In this document: positions 54,981 through 63,711 of the stretch, one piece after another
Layout: the number at the start of each line of letters is the position of its first letter
How positions within the stretch are numbered: position 1 is the stretch's first letter
Source: JACRLV01 sp045863555
Lineage (GTDB): Bacteria > Planctomycetota > Phycisphaerae > UBA1845 > Fen-1342
NCBI GenBank assembly: GCA_045863555.1
Contig: BTUU01000001.1
Coordinates: 310,001 to 374,000, forward strand
DNA length: 64,000 nt
Reading direction: 5' to 3'
Program-made: the position numbers and the translations under genes
Notes under the pieces: model-generated
What the model was told of the DNA's origin: nothing
What the model saw: only the letters and a program-made list of their open reading frames with translations
The model's database searches: none

Positions 54981-55424
54981 TCAGTTGCGTGGCGTGACGC
55001 AGCGCCAGCAGATTTCAAAGTTCTCCGGGTTCTTCTCGCCGCACTGTGCGCAGGTCCAACCGGCTGCGGCGGCGTCGGCCTCCGAACCGGGCGGAGCCGG
55101 CGCATCCGGGGGCGGCGGCGGAGGAATCGCCGGAACTGTCGACGCGACCGGCCCCGCTTTCGATTCGATGTCAATGGCTACTTCCCGCAGCGACGGTCCG
55201 CCGCCGTGCGACTCTTCGCCGACGCCGCTCAAGAAGAATTCGACTTTCCCGCAGAGCTTGCAGGCGTAGACGTCGAGCGCCTCGCGGTGCTTGAGGAGTT
55301 CGAAGAGACCGCCGAGGAAATCCCAGAGGCGCGTGCCTTCGTGGAACTGCCGCGTGCCAGCGAATTCCATCTCGGATTCGCAGCGGAGGCAGGTGATGCT
55401 TTCGCGGAAGTCGTCGTCGGCCAT
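54981..55424 (-). CDS. Zinc-finger protein with proline-rich linker
   Basis: A 147-residue soluble protein. An N-terminal CxxC/CxxC zinc domain (ITCLRCESEM, YACKLCGKVEFF) is followed by a linker with six consecutive prolines and a C-terminal RanBP2-type zinc finger (GWTCAQCGEKNPENFEICWR). No partner is known; the C-terminal finger may bind RNA or protein. It lies between the unknown gene at 55462 and the SDR gene. Confidence 0.75.
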   Translation of the reverse strand: MADDDFRESITCLRCESEMEFAGTRQFHEGTRLWDFLGGLFELLKHREALDVYACKLCGKVEFFLSGVGEESHGGGPSLREVAIDIESKAGPVASTVPAIPPPPPPDAPAPPGSEADAAAAGWTCAQCGEKNPENFEICWRCVTPRN

Positions 55425-55461
55425 GAAATACTCCGTTCAGTCCAGTTCCGATCGCGATACG

Positions 55462-56052
55462 TCAGGTACGCCACTCTCCCAATCTGAGAGGCCAGCGCGT
55501 CGGGTCGGCCTCTTCATAGCGATTGAGTGCCGCGTCGGGCGTACAAAGTCCGTCTGGCAGGAACGACGCCTGGCGCACGTGGACGAGCGAGTCATGATAC
55601 TCCAGTCCCTTCCGAGACCACCGCTTCAGCGGTTCCCGGATATTCAGTCCGACGCTTCGCGGCTCGACCAGGTCGTAACACGTGATGTCGTCAACATGGT
55701 CGTGATCGCTGACATTCCTGAATACGCGGCTGAGCCACGAATAGCCTGCGACGTTGCCGGCGATCACCAGTTCCATCTCGAATGAGCCACCGCACAACAC
55801 CGCACGCTCAACGATTTTCACCCGTGGCTTGCGGAGTCGACGCTGGGCAGGTGTGATGACGACCCGCATGCTGTTGGGTGGCTTTCTGGAGCAGTCGACA
55901 TGAATATTCGTTGTCAATTTCTTCGCGCGGCCCAATTGCTCGATGAAATAAGCGTATCCCGCGACGTCACCGAACACGCACACGTCGGTACGGCGTTCGT
56001 AGTAGTCGGGCGTATCCCAGCACATCTTCAGGCGGATGAAATAGAGCCGCAT
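55462..56052 (-). CDS. Hypothetical protein
   Basis: A 196-residue soluble protein starting MRLYFIRLKMCWDTPDYYER. It is a recurring uncharacterised type in planctomycetes (recalled, not checked). The N-terminal half has the segment VAGYAYFIEQLGRAKKLTTN and the C-terminal half is charged (LNIREPLKRWSRKGLEYHDS). No motif suggests an enzyme. Confidence 0.65.
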   Translation of the reverse strand: MRLYFIRLKMCWDTPDYYERRTDVCVFGDVAGYAYFIEQLGRAKKLTTNIHVDCSRKPPNSMRVVITPAQRRLRKPRVKIVERAVLCGGSFEMELVIAGNVAGYSWLSRVFRNVSDHDHVDDITCYDLVEPRSVGLNIREPLKRWSRKGLEYHDSLVHVRQASFLPDGLCTPDAALNRYEEADPTRWPLRLGEWRT

Positions 56053-56137
56053 GGCGGGCGATTCTACAGGAGGACGATGCCGCGTTCCTGTTCACGTAAG
56101 GAAATCCCGCGTTGTGCAAGGCAGGCGTCCGTAGCAG

Positions 56138-57673
56138 TTACGCCACCGCGCACGCCACGTCCGTCACGCGGATCGCCGGGGCCAGCCACTTCTGCGAACG
56201 CGTCACGTCCAGCGTCGGCAGCGGGGGCGTGGCCGCGTCGATGCGGTTGAAGAGGCTGATCACCGACTCTTCCAGCGCGACGCCTGTGACGCCGCCGACG
56301 ATCTTGCCATCGTCGACAACGAGCGCCGGACCGCCGACGCGGGCGGCCAGGAGCGGCAGATCCGCGCCCTGCGTCGTCGCGAGGACCGCGAAGTCGAGTA
56401 CGACGAGGCCGCGCGAGGTCGCGGCGATGAGATCGGCGAGTGAGGCGAGGAGCGTCGCGTCGTTGCCGGGTTGCGGTGCACTACCGCTCCCGACGGCCCC
56501 GTCCGGACCCGACGCCGCGGCCGCCGCGGCCGTCGCGCCTTCGTAGCTGAGCATCCACGCATGCGGCGAGGGCGTCGGCGGACCATCCGAGCGGCCGCGG
56601 CCGGCGCGGAGCCTGCGCAGCACGCCCTTGTCGATCCACGTATGAAATTCCGACGCCAGGCCGTCGTCGTCGAAGCTGCACCCGAGCAGCGACGGGTGGT
56701 CCGGCCGGTGGCGCAGCGTGAGTCGCGAGTCGACGATCTCGTCACCGAGCCGGTCCGCCAGCACCGACGAATTCACCGCATCCGGCGTATCTGCGATCGA
56801 TCGCGTGACGAGCCGCATCAGCGACGCCGTCGCGGCCGGGGCGAAGATCACGGGGAACTCGCCAGACGGCAGCGGCGCGGCATGCCCCGCGGCGGCCACC
56901 AGCGGCAGCGTCGCCCGCAGCGCCTCGATCGCCCCGAGGTCGTCGATCGACCGGTCCGCCAACGACACCGCGAGCTGCCCCGGCCCCTCGCCGATCCGCA
57001 GCTCCAGCCGCGCCTCCGTCCGCCGTTCGAACGCGACGACGCCGTACGACGTCCCCACGCCGACCGCCTCCAGCGACGTGCTGATGTCGCCCAGCGCCGC
57101 GACCTTCGCCTCCGCGAGGATCCGGCGCAGCGCCTCCGCATCGGCCGCGAGCCGCTCGGCCGTTGCCCGCCGCGTCTCGAAGCGGTCTGTCGGCAGGATC
57201 GGGTAGAACTGCGGCTCGATCTTCGGCAGTGCGGCCGGGGCATCGGCGATCGCGGCCGCCTCGGCCGCCTTTTTCGCCGCCGCCGCCATCGCCTCCTCGT
57301 CGAACGACTCCGCGACCGCCTCGCCGCGCTTCTCGCCGACGATCGCGCGGATGCGGACGGTATCAGTCGAGCCCGCGCCGGCCCGACCATCCCCGCCCGG
57401 CTCGCCGAGCGAATCTGTCGTGAATCGCTGCCGGCGCACGAGCTTCTGCGAGAATTTGACCTCGACGGCCTCCGCGCCGGACGCCTTGTGGATCATCGCC
57501 GTCCAGTCGTCGACCTTTGTCCGATCCAGCCCGGCCGGCTGCGACGCGGCGCCGCCTTCCGCCAGCGGCTTCTCATCGCGCTTCCCCGTCGGCTGACACC
57601 CGACAATCGCGAACGCCGCCGCCCCGGCCGCGGCACCGCCCAACCACTCCCGCCGACTGATCCGCTCGCTCAT
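56138..57673 (-). CDS. TldD/PmbA-like protein with Tat lipoprotein signal
   Basis: A 511-residue protein of the TldD/PmbA family, which in E. coli forms a metallopeptidase for microcin and CcdA processing. The N-terminus is a twin-arginine signal followed by a lipobox (SRREWLGGAAAGAAAFAIVG then C), so it should be exported folded and lipid-anchored, which is unusual for this otherwise cytoplasmic family. A C-terminal half recognisable by VLADRLGDEIVDSRLTLRHR and FDDDGLASEFHTWIDKGVL resembles TldD/PmbA. No HExxH zinc motif is seen, so it may be a PmbA-type non-catalytic partner. The ATG at 57673 is chosen because the signal starts there. Confidence 0.78.
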   Translation of the reverse strand: MSERISRREWLGGAAAGAAAFAIVGCQPTGKRDEKPLAEGGAASQPAGLDRTKVDDWTAMIHKASGAEAVEVKFSQKLVRRQRFTTDSLGEPGGDGRAGAGSTDTVRIRAIVGEKRGEAVAESFDEEAMAAAAKKAAEAAAIADAPAALPKIEPQFYPILPTDRFETRRATAERLAADAEALRRILAEAKVAALGDISTSLEAVGVGTSYGVVAFERRTEARLELRIGEGPGQLAVSLADRSIDDLGAIEALRATLPLVAAAGHAAPLPSGEFPVIFAPAATASLMRLVTRSIADTPDAVNSSVLADRLGDEIVDSRLTLRHRPDHPSLLGCSFDDDGLASEFHTWIDKGVLRRLRAGRGRSDGPPTPSPHAWMLSYEGATAAAAAASGPDGAVGSGSAPQPGNDATLLASLADLIAATSRGLVVLDFAVLATTQGADLPLLAARVGGPALVVDDGKIVGGVTGVALEESVISLFNRIDAATPPLPTLDVTRSQKWLAPAIRVTDVACAVA

Positions 57674-57812
57674 GCGCAGTCTCCACTCGCTCGAATCGAC
57701 CTGACCGGCCCGTAACGATACAGCGAGCGAGCGACGGCGTCGCGAAGGGGGCGGCAGGGTGAAAGGTGAAAAGTGAAATGGCGCAACCCGACCGTCACCG
57801 CTCCCTGCTGCG

Positions 57813-59003
57813 TCAATCGTGGAAAAAGTCGCGTAGGCGATCGTACGCTGCCGTTGCCTTGGAAAACTCCCTTTCGAGATTCTTCCGTTGCTCTGGCGTG
57901 AGCCCGCGCGACGAGTGTGCATCGGGATGATACTTCTTGGCGAGCTGCCGGTACTTGGTCTGCACTTCGCGCCAAGTAGCCGCGTCCGTCAAGCCAAGGG
58001 TTTCGAGCGCGGATGTCAGTTCGGCGTCGAGATCGTCATCGCCATCGTCATCATCATTACTAGTATCGTCGTCGGCGTCGTCTTCCACCTCTTCATCTGA
58101 ATCATCAGCCGGATCCTCGTCGTCCTCCTCTTCTTCCTCCTCAGCCTCGTACTGCGTCCGGCGATGGAACTCTTTCAGGCGCTCGAGAATCGAGTCAAGC
58201 TCAGTCTCTGCGGACTTTTCGAAGAACGCGTTCAGGTCGTGATCGAACTCAACGCCTTCATCAGCAAGAAATCTGAAAACCAGGCACTGCGATGGAGAAG
58301 TGCTCTCCACAGTAACCTCAAGGGTCATTGGCAGGTCAACCCACTTCACGCGCCCGTTCGAGGACGCCGCGAAGAGAATCGCGTTGCCCCGCCGGAAAGC
58401 ATCGCGGTGTGGATCCGATCGCTCATGCGACCATCGGAGTCCGTTACAAAGCACGCTGCGGACTGCCGTCCGATTCTCTGGCCATCCGGGTGGGAAGGTG
58501 AGCCGGCCATTCCATCCGACCTTGACCCAGAGGGGGCAGCGATGGCGGCCATGCTCAAATATGGCCGACGATTCGTGCTTGGCGCAGTCGTAGAACCACT
58601 GTTGGCATTCTCGGTTGAATTCGACGGCCGATGGGGCTGCAAACTTGAGCTCAACGCGCGTCTTGGACAGCCCCGCCCGCGAGAAGTTGGCGGTCAGAGT
58701 GATCGGGACTTCGTCCCACGAAAGATCGCGGTCGGTCGGAACGGTCTTGAGGGAGAACTCGCCTCGCCAGAGACTTAGCTCGCCGTCCGTTGAGTAATTG
58801 ACGTGCCAGCCGAAGTCGCCGCTGAGAAGCTGTCGAAACTGCGACGACACCGCACTTGGCGCGCCTCCGACCTCGTCGGCGAGAGTCCAGCTAACGCCAA
58901 CGACGATGTTTTTGCGGCGCTCCTCTTCTTCCTGCTGCCTCGCGTAGACGCGCAGTGCATTGATGCCTGCCCATACCCCGAGAAGTACCCAGTCGATTGG
59001 CAT
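57813..59003 (-). CDS. C-terminal J-domain protein with N-terminal membrane anchor
   Basis: A 396-residue protein. It begins with a hydrophobic segment (WVLLGVWAGINALRVYA), has ~250 residues without known domain, then a stretch of almost only Asp and Glu (about residues 290-325) and a C-terminal J domain (YRQLAKKYHPDAHSSRG, HPD motif). J domains stimulate DnaK-type chaperones; putting one at the C-terminus of a membrane-attached acidic protein recalls adaptor roles. It starts 12 bp after the stop of the gene at 59015-59701, on the same strand, so the two are an operon. Confidence 0.85.
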   Translation of the reverse strand: MPIDWVLLGVWAGINALRVYARQQEEEERRKNIVVGVSWTLADEVGGAPSAVSSQFRQLLSGDFGWHVNYSTDGELSLWRGEFSLKTVPTDRDLSWDEVPITLTANFSRAGLSKTRVELKFAAPSAVEFNRECQQWFYDCAKHESSAIFEHGRHRCPLWVKVGWNGRLTFPPGWPENRTAVRSVLCNGLRWSHERSDPHRDAFRRGNAILFAASSNGRVKWVDLPMTLEVTVESTSPSQCLVFRFLADEGVEFDHDLNAFFEKSAETELDSILERLKEFHRRTQYEAEEEEEEDDEDPADDSDEEVEDDADDDTSNDDDDGDDDLDAELTSALETLGLTDAATWREVQTKYRQLAKKYHPDAHSSRGLTPEQRKNLEREFSKATAAYDRLRDFFHD

Positions 59004-59014
59004 GATTCGCCCAG

Positions 59015-59701
59015 TTAGTCAGTCCATCCCCACTTTTTCGGGAGGCCAGGGTCCACATCGGTTTCCAGCATAACGGCGTAGTCGCCAGCGCGGGGCGGTT
59101 TGATCACGGGCGTTGCTGACGCGTCACCCGCCAGATTATGCACGTGGATGATTCCTCGCTCAACGCGCGACAACGCATCGAAGAGCGTCGCTATCACCTC
59201 TTTGTCGCCGAGTAGATCCGCTATCCAAACGCGCTGGATCCCGAGTTCTTCCCCAATCGCCGCGTGTGCGTTGTCCACAAACACCCCCGTCATAAGAGGC
59301 ACAACGCGCTTGAAAATGGAACGGCTCGGCTCGAAGGGGTCCAAGTCAACATTAAGACCTAGTTTGAACTCTCGGCCGCGGAACATGCCCACGGAAGCCG
59401 TGCTCTTCGGACTGAGTGTTTCCCGGTGAACGACAACGTTACGTGCGTCGGTCAGAAGCTTGAGGATCGGGTCGTCTTCGAGTTTACGCTTCTCTTCCTT
59501 CCACCATGGTTTGAAACCGGAAATCGCTTTGCCTTCCTGGGGTAGGTAGTCACGGGTGCTACGCAGTGCGGTCAAGCAAGCGTTTACGTTATAGCGAAAA
59601 GTGATCGGCATATGGTATTCGTCCGCCGCGCGGCAGGCGAAATAATATGCTTCGGTCAGCTTGTCGTGGCTATGCGGTATCGGGCACCCTTGCGGGCTCA
59701 T
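59015..59701 (-). CDS. Unknown protein with HEPN-like Rx4H motif, paired with the J-domain gene
   Basis: A 228-residue soluble protein. GGAG lies seven bases before ATG 59701. Helical N-terminus; LLTDARNVVVHRETL contains an R-x4-H pattern like that of HEPN ribonucleases, preceded by helical sequence (NACLTALRSTRDYL). The middle and C-terminal part (LGLNVDLDPFEPSRSIFKRV) are unassigned. The pairing with a J-domain gene is the reason to note it; activity is unproven. Confidence 0.6.
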   Translation of the reverse strand: MSPQGCPIPHSHDKLTEAYYFACRAADEYHMPITFRYNVNACLTALRSTRDYLPQEGKAISGFKPWWKEEKRKLEDDPILKLLTDARNVVVHRETLSPKSTASVGMFRGREFKLGLNVDLDPFEPSRSIFKRVVPLMTGVFVDNAHAAIGEELGIQRVWIADLLGDKEVIATLFDALSRVERGIIHVHNLAGDASATPVIKPPRAGDYAVMLETDVDPGLPKKWGWTD

Positions 59702-59779
59702 GCGCAAACTCCACCTGCTGAACCGGCTTCATATATGATAACCCAGTGCGGCCGGGCGCTTCAAACATCGGGTGGCCGG

Positions 59780-59968
59780 GAGTCCTGATTCTCCGAGGTT
59801 GAGACCAAAACCTGCGAGATCGAGCCCGCACCCTGCGATGTCGGGCCCGCGATCTGAGAAATTGGGCCCTCGTTCTGCTGCGCTCGGCCCGCAACCTGTG
59901 AAGTTCAGCCCCCAATCCGCGAAGACGAGCCCGCAATCTGTCAGGTTGTGCCCTGATTCTCGCTCGTT
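59780..59968. repeat. 21-bp tandem repeat array (9 units)
   Basis: Nine 21-bp units, consensus near GRGCCCGCAATCTGCGAAGTT, occupy 59780-59968. On the minus strand the 82-codon frame 59729-59977 shows heptapeptides such as CGLDLAG, FGLNLGE and CGLVFAD. The period equals that of the array at 12388-12576, and the units share GCCCGC, but no ribosome site supports translation. Confidence 0.82.
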
Positions 59969-60129
59969 GCGGAGCATTTCTCAGACATGGAACCACCCGC
60001 CGGGCCCATTCTTTTTTCGCCCGCTACGCAAGTCGCCGCCGGCGCGGGATCCGCCGTTCTCCTTCGCCAAAGCGGGATCGAAAGGGCGGTCCTATTGAGA
60101 ATCCGCACAGCCAGCCCAAGGAGTTCCGG

Positions 60130-60726
60130 TCACCGCCGCGGCGGTGCGGACGGGCGCCCCGGGTGCGTCACCGACTTGCATGCCATCAGAAGCTGATCCT
60201 CGCTCAGGTTTCGGAGCCGTGATTCGAAGTCTTCGATCGAAACGGTTTCCCGGACCGGCTTCAGTATCTCATCCTCGATCGTGCCGGAGTAGGAGTGCAG
60301 CAGTAATCCCGCCTCCCGGACGTCGGGCAGCCCGACGAGGTCGGCAATAATATCCAACTACATCTTGAGTGTGTCGGTGCGGGCCGTTTGGCGCTGCGCC
60401 TCGGACCAGGCGTCGGCGTTGACATGATCGCTCACCCACCGGTCGATCTTCGCCTGCGACCACCCCTGCCTGGCCAGCGCGGCAGCACGCTTCCGAAGGG
60501 TGACCGCTCGTTTGTCCCGCGCGGCGGAGCCTGTCTCGCGGGGCACGAGCGCGGAGCTGCAGTCGCACTGATCAGCGCACGTCAAGTAGAGCCGCTCTTC
60601 CTCCGCGAGCACGCGAGCGAGGGACGCGTTGCGAACCGACGTTGCCTGCCGACCATGGCGGCGGAGGATCGGGTCGATCGAGCCGGCATCCGCGCCGCCC
60701 ACGACGAGTGTGATGAGGTAGCACAT
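60130..60726 (-). pseudogene. Protein gene split by an in-frame TAG
   Basis: ATG 60726 opens a frame beginning MCYLITLVVGGADAGSIDPI that runs to TAG at 60358-60360, after DTLKM. The frame then continues without shift as LDIIADLVGLPDVREAGLLL to 60130. The downstream part (LHSYSGTIEDEILKPV) matches the C-terminal style expected of the same ~200-residue family, so the TAG probably replaced TGG (Trp). The upstream part has an unusual CADQCDCSS cluster. It is called a pseudogene; a functional stop codon is the alternative. Confidence 0.65.
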
Positions 60727-60759
60727 AGCCGCGTCACTATAGTCGAGGGGTGGCTGGTC

Positions 60760-60859
60760 TCATCTGCGAAAATCTGCGTTAATCTGCGGATCATACTCTT
60801 CGCCGTCGGACGCGAATGAAAATACTGATCCACAGATTGCACAGATTGACACAGATGAA
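60760..60859. repeat. Imperfect 34-bp inverted repeat (ATCTGYG family)
   Basis: TCATCTGCGAAAATCTGCGT (continuing to 60793) and its imperfect complement TGATCCACAGATTGCACAGA (60826 continuing to 60859) form a hairpin arm with three ATCTG/CAGAT motifs per side and mismatches mainly at C/T positions. The motif CACAGATT...CACAGATG is a widespread bacterial intergenic repeat. Confidence 0.75.
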
Positions 60860-60915
60860 TGCAATCAGCGCGCAGGGTCCGCGGTGCGGACCGGTTCGCC
60901 CGCGCAGAGTGTGTG

Positions 60916-61362
60916 TCACCTTGGATCGCGGATCGGGAATCGTGCGGCGATTCCCTCCAGCCCCGAGATCAGCGCCGGCAAGTACGATTGGTCGATGGCA
61001 AACGTGAATCGATGTTGTTGATTCAGCAGATCCGGAGTGATGTCGACGATTAGTTCTCCGCGGCCCTGCTCCAGCGACAATCTTGCATTCACGTGCGGCT
61101 CAAGGCAGACGAGTTCGGCGGTTCCGTTCAGGCTCTCATGGCACCGGCGGGCTTCCTCAAGCCAGCGATACAGCTCCGGCGCGTGGATGATCGCTCCGCG
61201 GGCCTGCACGCAAGCACTCTCTGCTTCGCAACGCGCGAGCACTTCAAGCCAGTTGCCGTCCCAGAAGTCGTGAAGGTCCTCGAACTGGCGACCGAAGACC
61301 CAGATACTGAGCCCGGCGACTCGAACATCGGCGGGGCCAGGCTGTCGATCCGCGTCGGACAT
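60916..61362 (-). CDS. Hypothetical protein, possibly WapI-like immunity type
   Basis: A 148-residue soluble protein. The segment FGRQFEDLHDFWDGNWLEVL, then IIHAPELYRWLEE and the C-terminal ITPDLLNQQHRFTFAIDQSY match the layout of WapI-family immunity or related uncharacterised proteins (recognised from memory). No toxin gene is adjacent. It may therefore be an orphan immunity-like gene. Confidence 0.6.
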   Translation of the reverse strand: MSDADRQPGPADVRVAGLSIWVFGRQFEDLHDFWDGNWLEVLARCEAESACVQARGAIIHAPELYRWLEEARRCHESLNGTAELVCLEPHVNARLSLEQGRGELIVDITPDLLNQQHRFTFAIDQSYLPALISGLEGIAARFPIRDPR

Positions 61363-61385
61363 TCACGGCTCCGAAGTCGGAGGCG

Positions 61386-61467
61386 GCGTGAAAAAGCGAA
61401 AAGGTGAAAACGTGAAAAGGCGCGAGCCCTCTCTGTTTTCACCTTTTCACGTTATCACGTTTTCACC
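61386..61467. repeat. Inverted GGTGAAAACGTGA repeat
   Basis: AAAAGGTGAAAACGTGAAAA (from 61389) is mirrored by TTTTCACCTTTTCACG and CACGTTTTCACC at 61436-61467. A related GTGAAAGGTGAAAAGTGAAA stretch is at about 57759-57778. It may act as a terminator for the gene upstream. Confidence 0.6.
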
Positions 61468-61480
61468 TGCCGACCGGCGA

Positions 61481-62101
61481 TTACTTCTTCCGCTTGAGAA
61501 CGAACGCCATCTCCTCCGTCTGCTTGCCGTCCGCGTACGCCCGCCACCACGACTTTAGATGGTCGGCGTCGACGAACTCCATCTTCGCGTCGTGCATGTG
61601 CATGTCCTTGGCCGGATCGATGTTGCACCCGCCGCAGAACTCGAACGAGACCGTGTTGCCTTCCAGCTTGCCGGCCTTCATCTGCGGCTGGTTGGCCAGG
61701 GCGCAGTAGTGCGTGAGGACGACGTTCTTGCCGTCCGTGTGATAGACCGTGATCATCTCGTGCGGGCCGCCGGGGTTGATCGTCTCGAGCACGGCGCTGC
61801 CCGCGGAGGTGACGCGGTAGCTGATGACGACGCCCTTGGCGTCAAAACCCTCCGGAGGCGGGCCGTCCCAGACCCACTCGCCCGCGAGGCCCTTGATTTT
61901 CTCGAAGAGCGGGCTCGACTCCGCGGGCTTGGGCGCGTGCTCGTGCTTGCCCTCTTGCTTGCCGTCGGCCTTGGCGTCCTGCTTCGCGGCCGCCTTCGCC
62001 TTGGGCGCGTCCGCGTGCCCGTCCTTGTGCTCCTGCGGGGCCCAGAGCAGACCCGCGAGGCAGACCGTCCCCACGCCAAGAAACTTGACCAACGTGAACA
62101 T
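61481..62101 (-). CDS. Secreted DUF1579-like protein
   Basis: A 206-residue protein with an N-terminal signal (FLGVGTVCLAGLLWA), a Lys/Ala/Asp/Glu-rich linker (residues about 24-66) and a C-terminal beta-rich domain with LAGEWVWDGPPPEGF, MITVYHTDGKNVVLTHYCAL and FVDADHLKSWWRAYADGKQT, the character of DUF1579-like calycin proteins. The frame on this strand is open far upstream through the GH20-like gene, but that is accidental; ATG 62101 begins the signal. Confidence 0.75.
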   Translation of the reverse strand: MFTLVKFLGVGTVCLAGLLWAPQEHKDGHADAPKAKAAAKQDAKADGKQEGKHEHAPKPAESSPLFEKIKGLAGEWVWDGPPPEGFDAKGVVISYRVTSAGSAVLETINPGGPHEMITVYHTDGKNVVLTHYCALANQPQMKAGKLEGNTVSFEFCGGCNIDPAKDMHMHDAKMEFVDADHLKSWWRAYADGKQTEEMAFVLKRKK

Positions 62102-62160
62102 ACGATGCTTTCCTTTTCTCGCACAGATGCGGCCGCTCGCCAAGCGACGCGGGGGGAATT

Positions 62161-63675
62161 CTACGCCGAAAGCGGCCCGGTCCGCCATGCCGCCTGGTCG
62201 CCGGCGATGTAGTTGTCGTGGACGAGCGTTTCGAAGGACGGCCTGTAACTGCCGCCTGGGAGGTTGCCGAGGCGGCGGACGACGGCTTCGGCCTTTTCCT
62301 TGAGGCGGTCGAGGCGCGAGAGGTCGGCGCGGGAGCCGCCGGCGTCGGCGATGCGCGTGAGTTCGGGGCGGAGGTCTTCGAAGAGGTGGAGGAGCCCGGC
62401 GATACCGTCGGCGGCCGGGGCGAGGCGGCCGGCCGCGTAGTGCTCGCGGGCCGCTTCGACGCCGCGGACCCAGCGGACGGCAAGGCGGTAGAGGGCGATG
62501 GGCAGGGCGAGTTCGCGGGCCGTCGAATTCGGCGCAGAAGCCGCCAGAATCGCGTCGGCTTCGCTGCACGCCGCCAGGATCGCATCGCCGGCCGGGCCGC
62601 AGGCTTCGCTGCGCCAGGTCCGCCAGAGTTCGAAGGGATTCTGGCGGATGATGAGGCGGTCGCGAATGAGCCGCCACGTCCCCGCCTTGATCATCTCGCC
62701 GCACGTGGGGATGCGTTCGCCGACGAGCGTCGCCAACGCCGCGTAACTCGCGTCCGATTCCGCCTCGACCGCGGCCGCCCACGCCTCGCCGCGTGCCAGT
62801 CGTCGCCCGGCCGCGAAGATCAGCGGCATGACGCCCGCGTAGTGCGTGAAGTAGCTGAACTCCCAGCTCGTCACGAGCACGCCCAGGGCCCCGAGCGCGG
62901 CCGCGTCCTCCGCGTGCTCGTCGATGTTCCGCCGCGTCGCGTCCCAGAAGCACCAGGCGCTGTTGTAGGTCTGGACGCTCGGGCAACAGACGACGTCGAA
63001 GCCGGCGTCGCGGAATTTCCGCGAGGATTCGAGCGGGCGCGTGAAATACTGCCAGTCGAAGAGAATCGTCTCGCGCGGGATGTGCTGCATCGCCTCGGGA
63101 TGGTTGAGCAGCATGTCGCCCCAGATGCACGGCCGGCGGCCCTGGGCGAGGACCCAGCGGCAGAGCTCGCCGAAGTAGACGCCGTAGACGCCGGCCTTGC
63201 CGATTTCCTTCGCGCGCTCGCTGCATTTCGGGCAGTTGCCGAGTTCCCAGGCTTCGTCGCCGCCGATGTGGACCCATTCGTCGTCGAAGACCTTGAGGGC
63301 GTCGGCGACGAGGCCGCGGGCGAAGTCGGCGCATTCGGTGCGGCTCGGGCAGGTCTGGAGCGACCAGAAGTTCGTCGTCTCCGCGAGCCACTGGCCGCCT
63401 TCGGCGCGGATGAAGCCTTCCATGTGGCCGAGCGTGTTGAGGAATGGGATGACGCGGAGGTTGCGGTGCTTCTCGACAAGGCCGCGGGCGACAGCGGGCG
63501 TCACGGCCCCCGGGCCGGCGGCCCACGGGGCGGACGGGTACGCGTAGCGGTGCTCGAGGTAGAGGCCGACCGCGCCGTAGCCCGCGGCTGCGGAGCGCGA
63601 GAGTGTTGCGTGCAGCCAATCTTCGCGCGGCGACTGGTCGCGAGCGATGTCCATCATCCAGCCGGTGAATTTCAT
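62161..63675 (-). CDS. GH20-like glycoside hydrolase
   Basis: A 504-residue enzyme. Catalytic signature HIGGDEAWELG has the Asp-Glu pair of GH20 (about residues 140-141); the sequence before it (RVIPFLNTLGHMEGFIRAEG) is the conserved barrel strand with a His. No signal peptide is visible, suggesting cytoplasmic action on an N-acetylhexosamine-type sugar. The C-terminal ~220 residues are helical and unassigned. The DUF1579-like gene follows after 59 bp. Confidence 0.85.
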   Translation of the reverse strand: MKFTGWMMDIARDQSPREDWLHATLSRSAAAGYGAVGLYLEHRYAYPSAPWAAGPGAVTPAVARGLVEKHRNLRVIPFLNTLGHMEGFIRAEGGQWLAETTNFWSLQTCPSRTECADFARGLVADALKVFDDEWVHIGGDEAWELGNCPKCSERAKEIGKAGVYGVYFGELCRWVLAQGRRPCIWGDMLLNHPEAMQHIPRETILFDWQYFTRPLESSRKFRDAGFDVVCCPSVQTYNSAWCFWDATRRNIDEHAEDAAALGALGVLVTSWEFSYFTHYAGVMPLIFAAGRRLARGEAWAAAVEAESDASYAALATLVGERIPTCGEMIKAGTWRLIRDRLIIRQNPFELWRTWRSEACGPAGDAILAACSEADAILAASAPNSTARELALPIALYRLAVRWVRGVEAAREHYAAGRLAPAADGIAGLLHLFEDLRPELTRIADAGGSRADLSRLDRLKEKAEAVVRRLGNLPGGSYRPSFETLVHDNYIAGDQAAWRTGPLSA

Positions 63676-63711
63676 GCGTGCCTTTCGGAGTCGACTCGCT
63701 CGAAGATCGCT

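Noticed and set aside
59729..59977. Minus-strand frame with CGLDLAG-like heptapeptides
   Set aside because: Arises from the 21-bp repeats; no start site support or neighbouring operon, so reported as repeat only.
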